Source: Candidatus Sulfopaludibacter sp. SbA3 | GTDB taxonomy: Bacteria > Acidobacteriota > Terriglobia > Bryobacterales > Bryobacteraceae | Assembly (NCBI GenBank): GCA_945890485.1 | Contig: CAMDCN010000021.1 | Location: 1 to 64,000 of the forward strand | Direction of reading: 5' to 3' | Length of the DNA: 64,000 bases | Shown: in pieces, positions 10,117 through 18,556 of the stretch | Layout of the letters: each line of letters starts with the position of its first letter | Position numbering within the stretch: position 1 is the first letter of the stretch | Program-made: the position numbers and the translations under genes | Notes under the pieces: generated by a model | What the model was told of the DNA's origin: nothing | Databases searched by the model: none | The model's input: the letters and a program-made list of their open reading frames with translations, nothing else

Positions 10117-12041
10117 TGGGCCGAAATGCTATCCCAATGCGCGGCCGCCCGCTCGCGGAGTGCTGTGCGGTCCCGTTCTAGCAAATACCTTCCGGCAATG
10201 AGCCCATCGATTGCCGCCTCAACCTTCTTCAGGTATTCGTCCTTGCTGGCGTAGCGTTCCTCAAGCGAGGGCCGCGGATCCTTCTTCGCCTCGCGTTCCG
10301 CCTTCGTGCGCGCGAAGGGATGAAACCCGCCGGTCATACTCTGGATCTCGGTAGGCGCGCCCGTGGCGGGGTCGCGAAGATTCCAGCCCGTGAAGGTTCC
10401 GAGGGGCACGGCTACGTCGGGCGCCCGGAGACCGGCCACTTCGTTGCCATCCGCATCAACGGCGGGAACGAGCGTGGGGAAAGCCTTGCCGACTTTGGGC
10501 GGATCAAAGGCGATGATGCCATCGTGCTTGAAGTCCGACCCGTAGTCGACGCGCCAAGCTTGGTGGGGTGCGCGGGGCAGGCGGACACCGGGGATCTTTG
10601 GAAAGTTCAGGGCCGGAGGAGCGACGAGTTGCTGTTGGTCGATACGAGGATAGCTGGAGGGGGGCGGCGCCTCGTTGGATACGACCCACTTGGTGAACGC
10701 CGCCAGGAGACCGCGCAGGAGGAAGCGGTAGTCGTTGGGGTTGGCGGGATAAGCGGTTTCCGCGGTTTTCGCGGCGGGCCAGCGTCCGGGCCCGTGCTGC
10801 GTCCCTGTCAGGTAGTAGACGCGAGAATGGCCGGAGATGCCATCGTCCTTCTTGCCGTCAAGCGACGTATGAATGAGCGAGGCGGCGCGGCCCCAGTATT
10901 CATAAGACCCGTTGGTGTAGAAGATGCGCGGGACCACGTTTTCCTCGAGCGCCTTACTGAGCAGTCCGTCGTCTTCCTTCGTATCCGGATCGAGCATGCG
11001 GAGGTCCGCGAACGGGAAAAGATCGGAGGGGTAGAACGTGTTGGTCATGCGATGACCGTCACGGGAGGGCTGAGCGAAGCGGTGGTTAAAGCTACCTCGG
11101 CCGGCGCCGGCGACATGGGCCCACACGCCATCGAATACGCGGCGGCCATTCTCATCGCGATTGAAGCCCATGTAAAGAAAGGTGCGGAGGAAGCGGCCAC
11201 TTTGGGAGGTGCCGAAGCCAATCGCGTTTTTCAAATAGCGGCCCTGATCGCCCAATAGGATCGTGCTGTCCGCCTTGCCTTTGAGAAAGGAGATGAGGTC
11301 GCGAGTGGCCGCCATGCCGAGGCCGACGATGGCAGGATCCTTAGCGCGATAGATGACCTCGTAGAGTTTGCCGGGCTGGAAGCCGCCGGTGAGGCCGACG
11401 CGGGTTTCGTCGACGAACCGCCATTGGGTGCGGGGGATCACGCGACGAGGACCGTCGGGGGCGTCGCGAATGGTCATCTGAGTAGCCGGGTCCTCGGGGT
11501 TGGAAACCGGGTAGGCCTGCATCGTGCGGTCGCCGAGGGAATAGACATCCACTTTGGTGACGGGGACGTATTCGCTGCGCACGATGCCGGTAGCGCCTGT
11601 CGCCTTGGGCAATTCGATGCGTAGCAGGCTACCCTCCTTTGGCAGGTCGAATTGCCAGCCGAGCCAGACCAAGGTGTAACCCTGTTCGAGGAGATACTCG
11701 TCGCCGCGCTCGAACATATTGAGCATGCCCTTGCCGCCGCGGTTGGAAACTTCATAGAGGATGGTGCCGTTGCCTTTGGCGGGGTCGCGGGGCTTGAGGA
11801 CTTCGAGGTCGGAGGTGAACTCGACAAGGCCATCAGCGTTGCGGGGCGCCATGCCGATGTCGCGAATGCTCTGGTTGGCCGGGAGCTTGGGATCGATGGC
11901 GAAGTGGACTTTGGCGGTGATCCGTTCGTAGTTGCGCGGCGCGTCGGTTCGCTCGACCAGGTAAACCTTCTTGACGGCCGCGGGCAACAGCGCGGCGCCC
12001 AAGACAAACCAGACGCAGACACGGAAGAGCATGAATGCCAT
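10113..12041 (-). CDS. Exported alpha/beta hydrolase-domain protein (PF20091-like)
   Basis: A 642-residue protein with an N-terminal signal peptide (hydrophobic residues 4-22 ending ALLPAA). The motif GFGTSQSGRFLRTFLYMGFN in the middle is characteristic of the large 'alpha/beta hydrolase domain' family; its central serine is the likely nucleophile. A TGTQHGPG segment later may supply the catalytic histidine. Substrate is unknown. Members are frequent in acidobacteria and proteobacteria as periplasmic or secreted esterase-like proteins. Two ATGs are possible (12041 and 12032); neither has a clear ribosome binding site. It lies 17 bp after tsaD. Confidence 0.75.
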   Translation of the reverse strand: MAFMLFRVCVWFVLGAALLPAAVKKVYLVERTDAPRNYERITAKVHFAIDPKLPANQSIRDIGMAPRNADGLVEFTSDLEVLKPRDPAKGNGTILYEVSNRGGKGMLNMFERGDEYLLEQGYTLVWLGWQFDLPKEGSLLRIELPKATGATGIVRSEYVPVTKVDVYSLGDRTMQAYPVSNPEDPATQMTIRDAPDGPRRVIPRTQWRFVDETRVGLTGGFQPGKLYEVIYRAKDPAIVGLGMAATRDLISFLKGKADSTILLGDQGRYLKNAIGFGTSQSGRFLRTFLYMGFNRDENGRRVFDGVWAHVAGAGRGSFNHRFAQPSRDGHRMTNTFYPSDLFPFADLRMLDPDTKEDDGLLSKALEENVVPRIFYTNGSYEYWGRAASLIHTSLDGKKDDGISGHSRVYYLTGTQHGPGRWPAAKTAETAYPANPNDYRFLLRGLLAAFTKWVVSNEAPPPSSYPRIDQQQLVAPPALNFPKIPGVRLPRAPHQAWRVDYGSDFKHDGIIAFDPPKVGKAFPTLVPAVDADGNEVAGLRAPDVAVPLGTFTGWNLRDPATGAPTEIQSMTGGFHPFARTKAEREAKKDPRPSLEERYASKDEYLKKVEAAIDGLIAGRYLLERDRTALRERAAAHWDSISAQ

Positions 12042-12058
12042 TAAAACACGCGGCGATG

Positions 12059-13099
12059 TCAGGCGAGGCTGAAGTTGGCTTTGGGGCGAAGCTCTGCTCC
12101 CGCCGTGTGGCCGGCGAGGAAGCGGGGATAGGCGGCGGCGGCGATCATGGCGGCGTTGTCGGTGGACAGCTTGGGCGTGGGGAACGAGATGCTGTAGGGA
12201 AGGCGGAGGGCAGCGGCGCGGAGGCCCGCGTTACAGGCGACACCGCCGGAGACGATGACATTAGTGAGGTCGAGATCCTCGGCGAAGACGCGGACTCGGG
12301 AGAGGAGTTCGTCAATCACCGTGGCTTGAAAGGAAGCGATCAGGTCGAGCGTGGCTTTGGGCGTCGCTGCGACGAGCTGGTCGAGCGACGGACGGACGAG
12401 GGCGCGGCGGGCGGCGATCTCGGCTTGCATGTCGCGGGCTTCGGTCCAGCGGAGGACGGCGGTCTTGATGCCGGAGAAGCTGAGGTCGAGCGAGTTGCCG
12501 CTCATTTTCGCGCGGGTGAATTTGACGGCTTTAGGGTTGCCGTAGGGGGCGAGTTGATCGAGGATGGGGCCGCCTGGATATGCATAGCCGAGGAGCTTGG
12601 CGACTTTGTCGTAGGCCTCGCCGGCGGCGTCGTCGCGGGTGCGGCTGAGGAGTTCGTAGCGGAAGTTGGCTTCGCAACGGTAGAAATGCGTGTGGCCGCC
12701 GCTGACGATGAGGGCGAGGGCGGGCAGCTCCGTTTCCGGGTGCTCAAGGAGCACGGCGTGGATGTGGCCTTCGAGATGATTGACCGGAATGAGTGGGAGG
12801 CCGCGGGCCATGGCGAAGGCCTTGGAGAAGGTGATGCCGACGAGGAGGGAGCCGACCAGGCCAGGGCCTTGGGTGACGGCGACGGCGTCGATGGGGACGT
12901 TGGCTTGGGCGAGAGCCTGCTCGACAACGGGCACGATGGCGCGGAGATGTTCGCGGGAGGCGAGTTCAGGAACGACGCCGCCGTAGCGCTCATGGGTTTC
13001 GACTTGCGAGGCGACGACGGACGACAAAACGACACGGCCATCGGAGACGACGGCGGCCGCGGTTTCGTCGCACGACGACTCCAGACCTAAAATATTCAT
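12059..13099 (-). CDS. tsaD: tRNA N6-adenosine threonylcarbamoyltransferase
   Basis: A 346-residue Kae1/Gcp protein that transfers the threonylcarbamoyl group to A37 of ANN-decoding tRNAs, together with TsaB and TsaE. The opening [11 protein letters not shown] and the metal-binding HLEGH at 108-112 are diagnostic. A late VSGGVACN segment closes the ASKHA-fold site. Length is normal. Its ATG directly abuts the TTG of divergent queA, so no intergenic space exists upstream and its promoter must lie within the queA coding sequence. Confidence 0.96.
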   Translation of the reverse strand: MNILGLESSCDETAAAVVSDGRVVLSSVVASQVETHERYGGVVPELASREHLRAIVPVVEQALAQANVPIDAVAVTQGPGLVGSLLVGITFSKAFAMARGLPLIPVNHLEGHIHAVLLEHPETELPALALIVSGGHTHFYRCEANFRYELLSRTRDDAAGEAYDKVAKLLGYAYPGGPILDQLAPYGNPKAVKFTRAKMSGNSLDLSFSGIKTAVLRWTEARDMQAEIAARRALVRPSLDQLVAATPKATLDLIASFQATVIDELLSRVRVFAEDLDLTNVIVSGGVACNAGLRAAALRLPYSISFPTPKLSTDNAAMIAAAAYPRFLAGHTAGAELRPKANFSLA

Positions 13100-14089
13100 T
13101 TGGACCTATCTACATTCCATTATGAGTTGCCGGACGAGTTGATCGCCCAGGCGCCGCTGGCCGAACGCGACGGGGCGCGGATGCTGGTGATCGACCGGAG
13201 GGCGGGGACTTGGACAGACCGGACGTTTCGGGAGCTGCCGCGGTATCTGCGGCCGAGCGATTGCCTGGTATTGAACGAGTCGAAGGTTTTTCCATCGCGG
13301 CTGATTGGGCATCGGCCGGGGCGGACGGGGCGCGTGGAGGTGTTTCTCGTCGAGTCCGTTTCAGCCGATGAGCGGCAGTGGCGGGCGCTGGTGAGGCCGG
13401 GGAAGAAGTTACCGGTGGGGGAGCGGATCGAGTTCAGCGCGGGCTTTGGGGCGACGGTGCTAGAGCGGGAGGAGCACGGGGAACGGATCCTGGAACTCCA
13501 GGCCGACGACGTGTGGACGGCCATTCAGGCGCATGGACATGTGCCGCTACCGCCGTACATTGGCCGGGGCGATTCGGAGGAGGACCGGGAACGGTACCAG
13601 ACCTTGTTTGCGCGGGAGCGCGGGAGCGTGGCGGCGCCGACGGCGGGGCTGCACTTCACGCCGCGGGTGCTGACGGAGATTCCGGCGCAGGTGGCGCGGG
13701 TGACTCTGCATGTGGGATTGGGTACGTTTCAACCGCTGCATTCGACGACGGTGGAGGAGAATCGGCTGCACAAGGAGCGGTTTTTTGTGAGCGACGAGGC
13801 GCGGGCCAAAATCAACGCGGCGGAGCGCGTGGTGGCTGCGGGAACGACGTCGGTGCGGACGATCGAGTCGATGGACGAACGGCAGGGGGAGACCGACATT
13901 TTCATCTACCCTGGCTATTCGTTCAAGCGGGTGGGCGCGATGCTGACGAACTTCCATTTGCCGGAGTCGAGCTTGTTACTACTGGTGTGCGCTTTTGGGG
14001 GAACGGAGCTGATGATGGACGCTTATCGCCATGCGGTGAAGGAGCGGTACCGGTTCTTCAGCTACGGAGACTGTATGTTGATTCTATGA
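13100..14089 (+). CDS. queA: S-adenosylmethionine:tRNA ribosyltransferase-isomerase
   Basis: A 329-residue enzyme of queuosine synthesis; it transfers the ribosyl part of SAM to preQ1 in tRNA to form epoxyqueuosine. The start region [15 protein letters not shown] is the standard QueA N-terminus, which fixes the TTG at 13100; an in-frame stop at 13088 rules out a longer form apart from a rare ATT. The [22 protein letters not shown] and GTTSVRT motifs are all present. No Shine-Dalgarno is visible. The stop overlaps the peroxiredoxin start (ATGA), so the two are co-transcribed. Confidence 0.95.
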   Translation: MDLSTFHYELPDELIAQAPLAERDGARMLVIDRRAGTWTDRTFRELPRYLRPSDCLVLNESKVFPSRLIGHRPGRTGRVEVFLVESVSADERQWRALVRPGKKLPVGERIEFSAGFGATVLEREEHGERILELQADDVWTAIQAHGHVPLPPYIGRGDSEEDRERYQTLFARERGSVAAPTAGLHFTPRVLTEIPAQVARVTLHVGLGTFQPLHSTTVEENRLHKERFFVSDEARAKINAAERVVAAGTTSVRTIESMDERQGETDIFIYPGYSFKRVGAMLTNFHLPESSLLLLVCAFGGTELMMDAYRHAVKERYRFFSYGDCMLIL

Positions 14090-14538
14090 TCTCGTGGTTG
14101 TTTTCCGATCCATTGCCCGTGGGTACCCCGGCGCCAGACTTCACCCTGCAGACCGAGAAAGGGGAGACGGTAACGCTGTCGAAGCTGCGGGGGCAGGAGG
14201 TTCTGCTGGTCTGGTACCCCGGCGACGACACCATGATCTGCACGAAACAGCTTTGCGAGATTCGCGATTCGTGGGCGGCATTTGCGGGAATGGCCGTTTT
14301 TGGCGTGAACCCGCAGGGAGCGGCGAGCCACGAGAAGTTCGTGGCAAAGCATAGCTTTCCGTTTCCGCTGTTGATGGACCCTGGGCAGAAAGTGGGCCAG
14401 CTTTATCACACGCACGGACTGGTGGCGAAGCGAACGGTCTACCTGATTGGCGCCGACGGCACGATTCGCTTCGGGAAGCGGGGAAAGCCGTCGGTGGAGG
14501 AGATACTCACCCACCGGCAGGGTGGCCATGGGGGTTAG
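14086..14538 (+). CDS. Peroxiredoxin, BCP/PrxQ type
   Basis: A 150-residue thioredoxin-fold peroxidase. Cys52 in DDTMICTKQLC is the peroxidatic cysteine, and Cys57, five residues later, is placed as the PrxQ resolving cysteine. The protein reduces peroxides in the cytoplasm at the expense of thioredoxin. The ATG overlaps the queA stop. The last residues (GGHGG) are encoded inside a block that is a copy of the smc 3' end (see the repeat at 14508-14732), so this tail has probably been replaced by that duplication. Confidence 0.9.
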   Translation: MISWLFSDPLPVGTPAPDFTLQTEKGETVTLSKLRGQEVLLVWYPGDDTMICTKQLCEIRDSWAAFAGMAVFGVNPQGAASHEKFVAKHSFPFPLLMDPGQKVGQLYHTHGLVAKRTVYLIGADGTIRFGKRGKPSVEEILTHRQGGHGG

Positions 14539-14732
14539 TCCGTGGACACCGCCGTGCGGGGCTCGGGGGAGATGGGCGAACTTGGGAAACTGAGACACAC
14601 GCGGCCCCGGCAGCTTTCCGCGCAAGGGCGCTGGGCGAGCTGCTGGGGGGCCGGGTCAACACCCACCGGAGTGGGTGGCCATGGGGGTTAGGCCGTGGCC
14701 ACCACCGTGCGGGGCTCGGGGGAGATGGGCGG
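14508..14732. repeat. Direct repeat pair: copy of the smc 3' end at the end of the peroxiredoxin gene
   Basis: About 58 bp at 14521-14578 match 14674-14731 with only three or four differences. Both begin GGTGGCCATGGGGGTTAG and end GCTCGGGGGAGATGGGCG. The right copy is the true smc end, encoding ISPEPRTVVATA plus stop on the minus strand. The left copy still reads PISPEPRTAVSTD plus stop on the minus strand, antisense to the peroxiredoxin tail. A CACCCACCGG motif precedes both copies. This is a local segmental duplication with a spacing of 153 bp. Confidence 0.85.
14660..14677. terminator. Hairpin between peroxiredoxin and smc
   Basis: CACCCAC (14660-14666), loop CGGA and GTGGGTG (14671-14677) form a perfect 7-bp stem in the convergent gap between the two genes. 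No T-run follows on either strand, so it is at best a weak or factor-assisted terminator. A partial version is present at the left repeat copy (about 14508-14525). Confidence 0.35.
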
Positions 14733-17700
14733 AGCTTGAGGACCGAAGCGAACGCTGACGAGTTGGGACACGCCGGGTTCCTGCATGGTGACGCCGTAAA
14801 GGGTTTGGGCGGCTTCCATGGTGCGCTTGTGGTGGGTGATGACGACGAATTGGGTTTCGAGCGACATCTCCTTGATCAAGCGGGCGAGGCGGACGGTGTT
14901 GGACTCATCGAGCGGTGCATCGACTTCGTCGAGGACGCAGAAGGGGCTCGGCTGGTACTTGAAGATGGCCATCAGCAGGGCCATGGCCGTTAGAGACTTT
15001 TCGCCGCCGGAGAGGAGCAGGACATTTTGGAGGCGCTTGCCGGGGGGCGAGGCGATGATCTCGATGCCGCTATCGCCGATGTTCGATTCGTCCGTGAGGC
15101 GCATTTCGGCAGCGCCGCCGCCGAAGAGCGTCGTGAACATCTCTTTGAAGTTGGCATTGACGGCGTGGAAGGCTTCGGCGAAGCGCTTTCGCGATTCGAC
15201 GTCGATATCCTGGATGGCCTTTTCGGTATCGCGGATGGAATCGAGCAGGTCCTGGCGCTGGTCGTTCAGGAAGGTATAGCGGGTTTCGGCTTCGCGGTGC
15301 TCTTCGAGGGCCTGCGGGTTCACCGGGCCAAGCGCTTCGATCCGTTTGCGGACCTCTTGGTACTTGCCTTCGATTTCGCCGAGGGCGATCTCGTCGAGTT
15401 CAGGATCTTCGGGCTTAGCGAGTTCGGCAAGCGGGAGCGACAGTTCGTGTTGGCTCGTCTCTTCGAGGTGCTTCAGGTCCGAGTGCAGACGGACGAGTTC
15501 GATCTCGATCTGCGTACGGCGTTCCTGGGCGACCTGGGCGCCGGAGCGGAGAGCCTTCAGGCTTTCGTCGAGGCCGGAGAGCTGGGCGCGCATCTCATGG
15601 TCTTTGGCGGACTGGATGCGAACTTTGCCATCGAGCACTGCAATCTCTTCAGCGGAGCGGGCGACGAGGGTGTCGAGCTCCATGTTGTCGTTCAGCAGGC
15701 GGGTGCGATTGAGGCTGAGGCGCTCCATCTCGCCGGCGACTTCCTGGCGGCGGCGCGTGAGTTCGTTGATCTGGGCTTCGAGGCGCTGCTGGGCGTTGAA
15801 TTCGGCGCGGCGGCGTTCGTCGAACGAGGTGAGTTCGATGCGGACGTGGGAGTGGTCTTCGGTCGCCTTTTGGACGGATTCGCGAAGATACTCGAGTTGA
15901 TTGCGGCCTTCTTCGAGCTTGGACTCCTGCTCGCGGCGGGCGGTCTCTTTCGTTTCGAGGAGCGTCTGGCGCTCTTCGCGCTGCGTTGCCGCGCGTTCGA
16001 GGTCGCGGCCGAGGCGTTCGAGCTCCATTTTGGAGGCGGAGAGACGCTGGTTCGAGCGTGTGGTCTCTTCGCCGAGCTTGCGCATTTCGTGGTCGAGGGC
16101 GAGGGCTTCGCGCTCTTCCTTCTGCTGTTTCTGGCGGAGCATCTCCTGCTCTTCGAGCAGGCCAGCGATCTGGCGTTCGAGTTCGTCGATCTGGCTGGTG
16201 GCGCCCTCGAACTGGCGTTGGCGCTGGGTGACGAGGCCGGTGAGTTCGCGGAGTTCGCGTTTGAGGGCGAGCGGGCCGGAGCCTGTCTTGCGGCCCCCGG
16301 AGACGGCATGGCCGTGATAGCAGACGCCGTCTGGGAGGAGGAAGTAAACGTCGGGGTACTGCAGGGCGAGGCGCTGCGCGGCGGCGCGGTCCTGGACGAG
16401 ATAGCAACGGGCCAAACGGGGTAGGAGTTCGGCGGGAGCCTTGGTGAGCCCGTTGGTGAGGTTGAGCATCTCGCTGAGGCGGCCGACGATGCCGGTCTCG
16501 GGGCCGATGGCCGGTTCGACGGGCGGGGCGCTGGCGTAGCGATCGTTCTCTTCGGGGTGGACGAGGAAGGTGGCGCGGCCGTCGAAGTCGCTGCGCATGA
16601 AGTCGATGCCCTGCTCGGCTTGCTGCCAGTTCTTGACGACGACGTATTCGAGTTCGTCGTGGAGGAACTCTTCGGTGGCCTTTTCAAAGGCGGGCTGCAC
16701 ATCGACGAAGTCGGCGAGGACGCCGGCGGGCTTGAGGTCTTGCGCCTTGCCGCGTTCGATGGCCGTGAAGAGGGCCTTGACGGATTCGGTGGTGTAGGCG
16801 CGGTGGGAGAGGATCTCCTGGAGCGAATCCTTGCGGGCCTTCAGGCGGCTGAGTTCGGCGCGAACCTGTTCGAGTTGACGGCGGGTTTCGGCGATTTCGC
16901 CTTTGCGGGCGGAGAGCTCTTCCTCAACGCGCTTGCGCTGGTCGGCGAGGGACTCGATTTCGGTCTGGCGGTTGGCGAGGCGCTGTGAGAGCTCCTCTTT
17001 GGTTTGGGAGATGCGGGTGAGGTCCGCCTGGGCGGCTTCGGCTTCGCGATTGGCGCGAGCGCGGTCGCGTTCGTTGGAGGCTAGGTACTCCTCGACCTGC
17101 GCGAGCTGATTCCGGAGGCTGGAGCTTTCGCCGAGGAGGCGGAGCACCTGCTGCCGCGCCGCCTCCATGCCTTGCTCACGTCCCCGAAGTTGGCCCTGCA
17201 GTTGATCCCGTTCTTCGTTGCGGAGGCGGAGCCGCTCCCGCGCGTCGTTGACTTGGCGTTCGAGCTCTTCGAGCTTCTGCCGGTGGGATTCAACCTCTGT
17301 CGTTAGACCGGTGAGACGCTGCTCCACGGCTTCCGATTCTGATTCGCCTTGATTGAGGCGCTGCTCGATGCCCGCAATCTGCTGCGACTGCGAGGTGAGG
17401 CGGCCGCGGGCGCGCTCGGCTTCGAGATTGCGGTCGGCCAGTTCCTGACGCTGGGCGGTGAGCTGCTCTTCGAGCGTATAGCAGGCCTGCTGGAGTTCAC
17501 CGTGCTGGATCTCTTTTTCCTGCAGATCCTTGTGCAGCTCTTCGTAGTGGCCGGTGGCCTGGCTGAGTTCGATGGCCGCTTTCGAGGCATCGCTTTCGAG
17601 CTTCTTGAACTTGCCGGCGAGGGAAAGGCGGAGGTGGGAGACGAGCTCTTCGCGGAGTTCCTCGTAGCGTTTGGCCTTGGCGGCTTGGCGCTTGAGCGAG

Positions 17701-18350
17701 TTCACTTGGCGGCCGACCTCTTCGAGGATGTCGAAGACGCGGGTGAGATTCTGCTTGGCGCCTTCGAGCTTGGCTTCGGCGAGGCGGCGCTTGGTTTTGA
17801 ACTTGGTGATGCCGGCGGCCTCTTCAATTACGGCGCGGCGGTCGGCGGGGCGGCTCGACAGGATCTGGCCGATGCGGCCTTGCTCGATGATGGCGTAGGA
17901 CTCCGGGCCGAGGCCGGTGCCCATGAAGATGTCCTGGATGTCGCGGAGGCGGGCGGATTTGCCGTCGATCAGATATTCGCTGTCGCCGGAGCGGAACAAG
18001 CGGCGGGTGATGGTGAGTTCGCGGCGCTTTTCGGGAGCGGAGATGACCGCGTCGACCGAGGGGAGGATGACTTCGCCGGCGGAGGGATCAAAGAGGGTGA
18101 GCGTGACGCTGGCCATGCCCATGGGCTTGCGGTCGCGGGTGCCGGCGAAGATGACGTCTTCCATGCGGGCGCCACGGAGGCTCTTGGCGGACTGTTCGCC
18201 GAGTACCCAGTTGATGGCGTCGCTGAGGTTCGATTTGCCGCATCCGTTGGGGCCGACGACGGCGGCGATGCCGGAGCCGTTGAACCGCATTTCCGTCTTG
18301 TCTGCGAAGGACTTAAAGCCTTGGAGCTCGACGCGTTTGAGTTTTAGCAA
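14688..18350 (-). CDS. smc: Chromosome partition protein SMC
   Basis: A 1220-residue condensin ATPase that organises and segregates the chromosome with ScpA and ScpB. Walker A GPNGCGKS is at 33-40; long coiled coils rich in Glu, Arg and Gln flank a hinge at about 510-670 (AGVLADFVDV..., GHAVSGGRKTGSG). The C-terminal ATPase half has LLLSGGEKSLTAMALL and the Walker B CVLDEVDAPLDE. The start is a TTG with AGGGG about 9 bases upstream. The upstream gap holds a perfect inverted repeat that may be a regulatory site. Its high-GC reverse strand gives several long false open frames. Confidence 0.97.
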   Translation of the reverse strand: MLKLKRVELQGFKSFADKTEMRFNGSGIAAVVGPNGCGKSNLSDAINWVLGEQSAKSLRGARMEDVIFAGTRDRKPMGMASVTLTLFDPSAGEVILPSVDAVISAPEKRRELTITRRLFRSGDSEYLIDGKSARLRDIQDIFMGTGLGPESYAIIEQGRIGQILSSRPADRRAVIEEAAGITKFKTKRRLAEAKLEGAKQNLTRVFDILEEVGRQVNSLKRQAAKAKRYEELREELVSHLRLSLAGKFKKLESDASKAAIELSQATGHYEELHKDLQEKEIQHGELQQACYTLEEQLTAQRQELADRNLEAERARGRLTSQSQQIAGIEQRLNQGESESEAVEQRLTGLTTEVESHRQKLEELERQVNDARERLRLRNEERDQLQGQLRGREQGMEAARQQVLRLLGESSSLRNQLAQVEEYLASNERDRARANREAEAAQADLTRISQTKEELSQRLANRQTEIESLADQRKRVEEELSARKGEIAETRRQLEQVRAELSRLKARKDSLQEILSHRAYTTESVKALFTAIERGKAQDLKPAGVLADFVDVQPAFEKATEEFLHDELEYVVVKNWQQAEQGIDFMRSDFDGRATFLVHPEENDRYASAPPVEPAIGPETGIVGRLSEMLNLTNGLTKAPAELLPRLARCYLVQDRAAAQRLALQYPDVYFLLPDGVCYHGHAVSGGRKTGSGPLALKRELRELTGLVTQRQRQFEGATSQIDELERQIAGLLEEQEMLRQKQQKEEREALALDHEMRKLGEETTRSNQRLSASKMELERLGRDLERAATQREERQTLLETKETARREQESKLEEGRNQLEYLRESVQKATEDHSHVRIELTSFDERRRAEFNAQQRLEAQINELTRRRQEVAGEMERLSLNRTRLLNDNMELDTLVARSAEEIAVLDGKVRIQSAKDHEMRAQLSGLDESLKALRSGAQVAQERRTQIEIELVRLHSDLKHLEETSQHELSLPLAELAKPEDPELDEIALGEIEGKYQEVRKRIEALGPVNPQALEEHREAETRYTFLNDQRQDLLDSIRDTEKAIQDIDVESRKRFAEAFHAVNANFKEMFTTLFGGGAAEMRLTDESNIGDSGIEIIASPPGKRLQNVLLLSGGEKSLTAMALLMAIFKYQPSPFCVLDEVDAPLDESNTVRLARLIKEMSLETQFVVITHHKRTMEAAQTLYGVTMQEPGVSQLVSVRFGPQAPPISPEPRTVVATA

Positions 18351-18556
18351 CGGATTATCCCCTACCGGAAAAATGGATCTTCACTGCGATAGTCGTATCG
18401 CAGCGCTCGGGGGGGATACGAGTAGAGTACATGGCGCAAGGGGATAATGCAAGCACAATCACCGCAGCCGGCTGGGGTGGTTCGCAAATTTCGTCTATAT
18501 CTTGTGGGGTAGTGGTGGAAGCAACGTTTTGAGGGGCCGTCCGATAACGGGGTATC
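18351..18556. promoter_or_regulatory. Divergent intergenic region with inverted repeat upstream of smc
   Basis: CTGCGATA at 18384-18391 and TATCGCAG at 18396-18403 form a perfect 8-bp inverted repeat with a 4-nt spacer, about 34 bp upstream of the smc start. Such a site could be an operator or a 5'-UTR hairpin. The rest of the gap must hold promoters for smc (minus) and the exported protein gene (plus), but I cannot assign -35/-10 boxes with confidence. Confidence 0.45.

Noticed and set aside
12035-13090. A 351-codon open frame antisense to tsaD
   Set aside because: tsaD is unmistakable on the other strand; the antisense product is Gly/Asp-rich without any domain.
15027-16424. A 465-codon open frame antisense to smc
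   Set aside because: Shadow of GC-rich coiled-coil coding sequence; low-complexity Glu/Phe/Gly-rich product.
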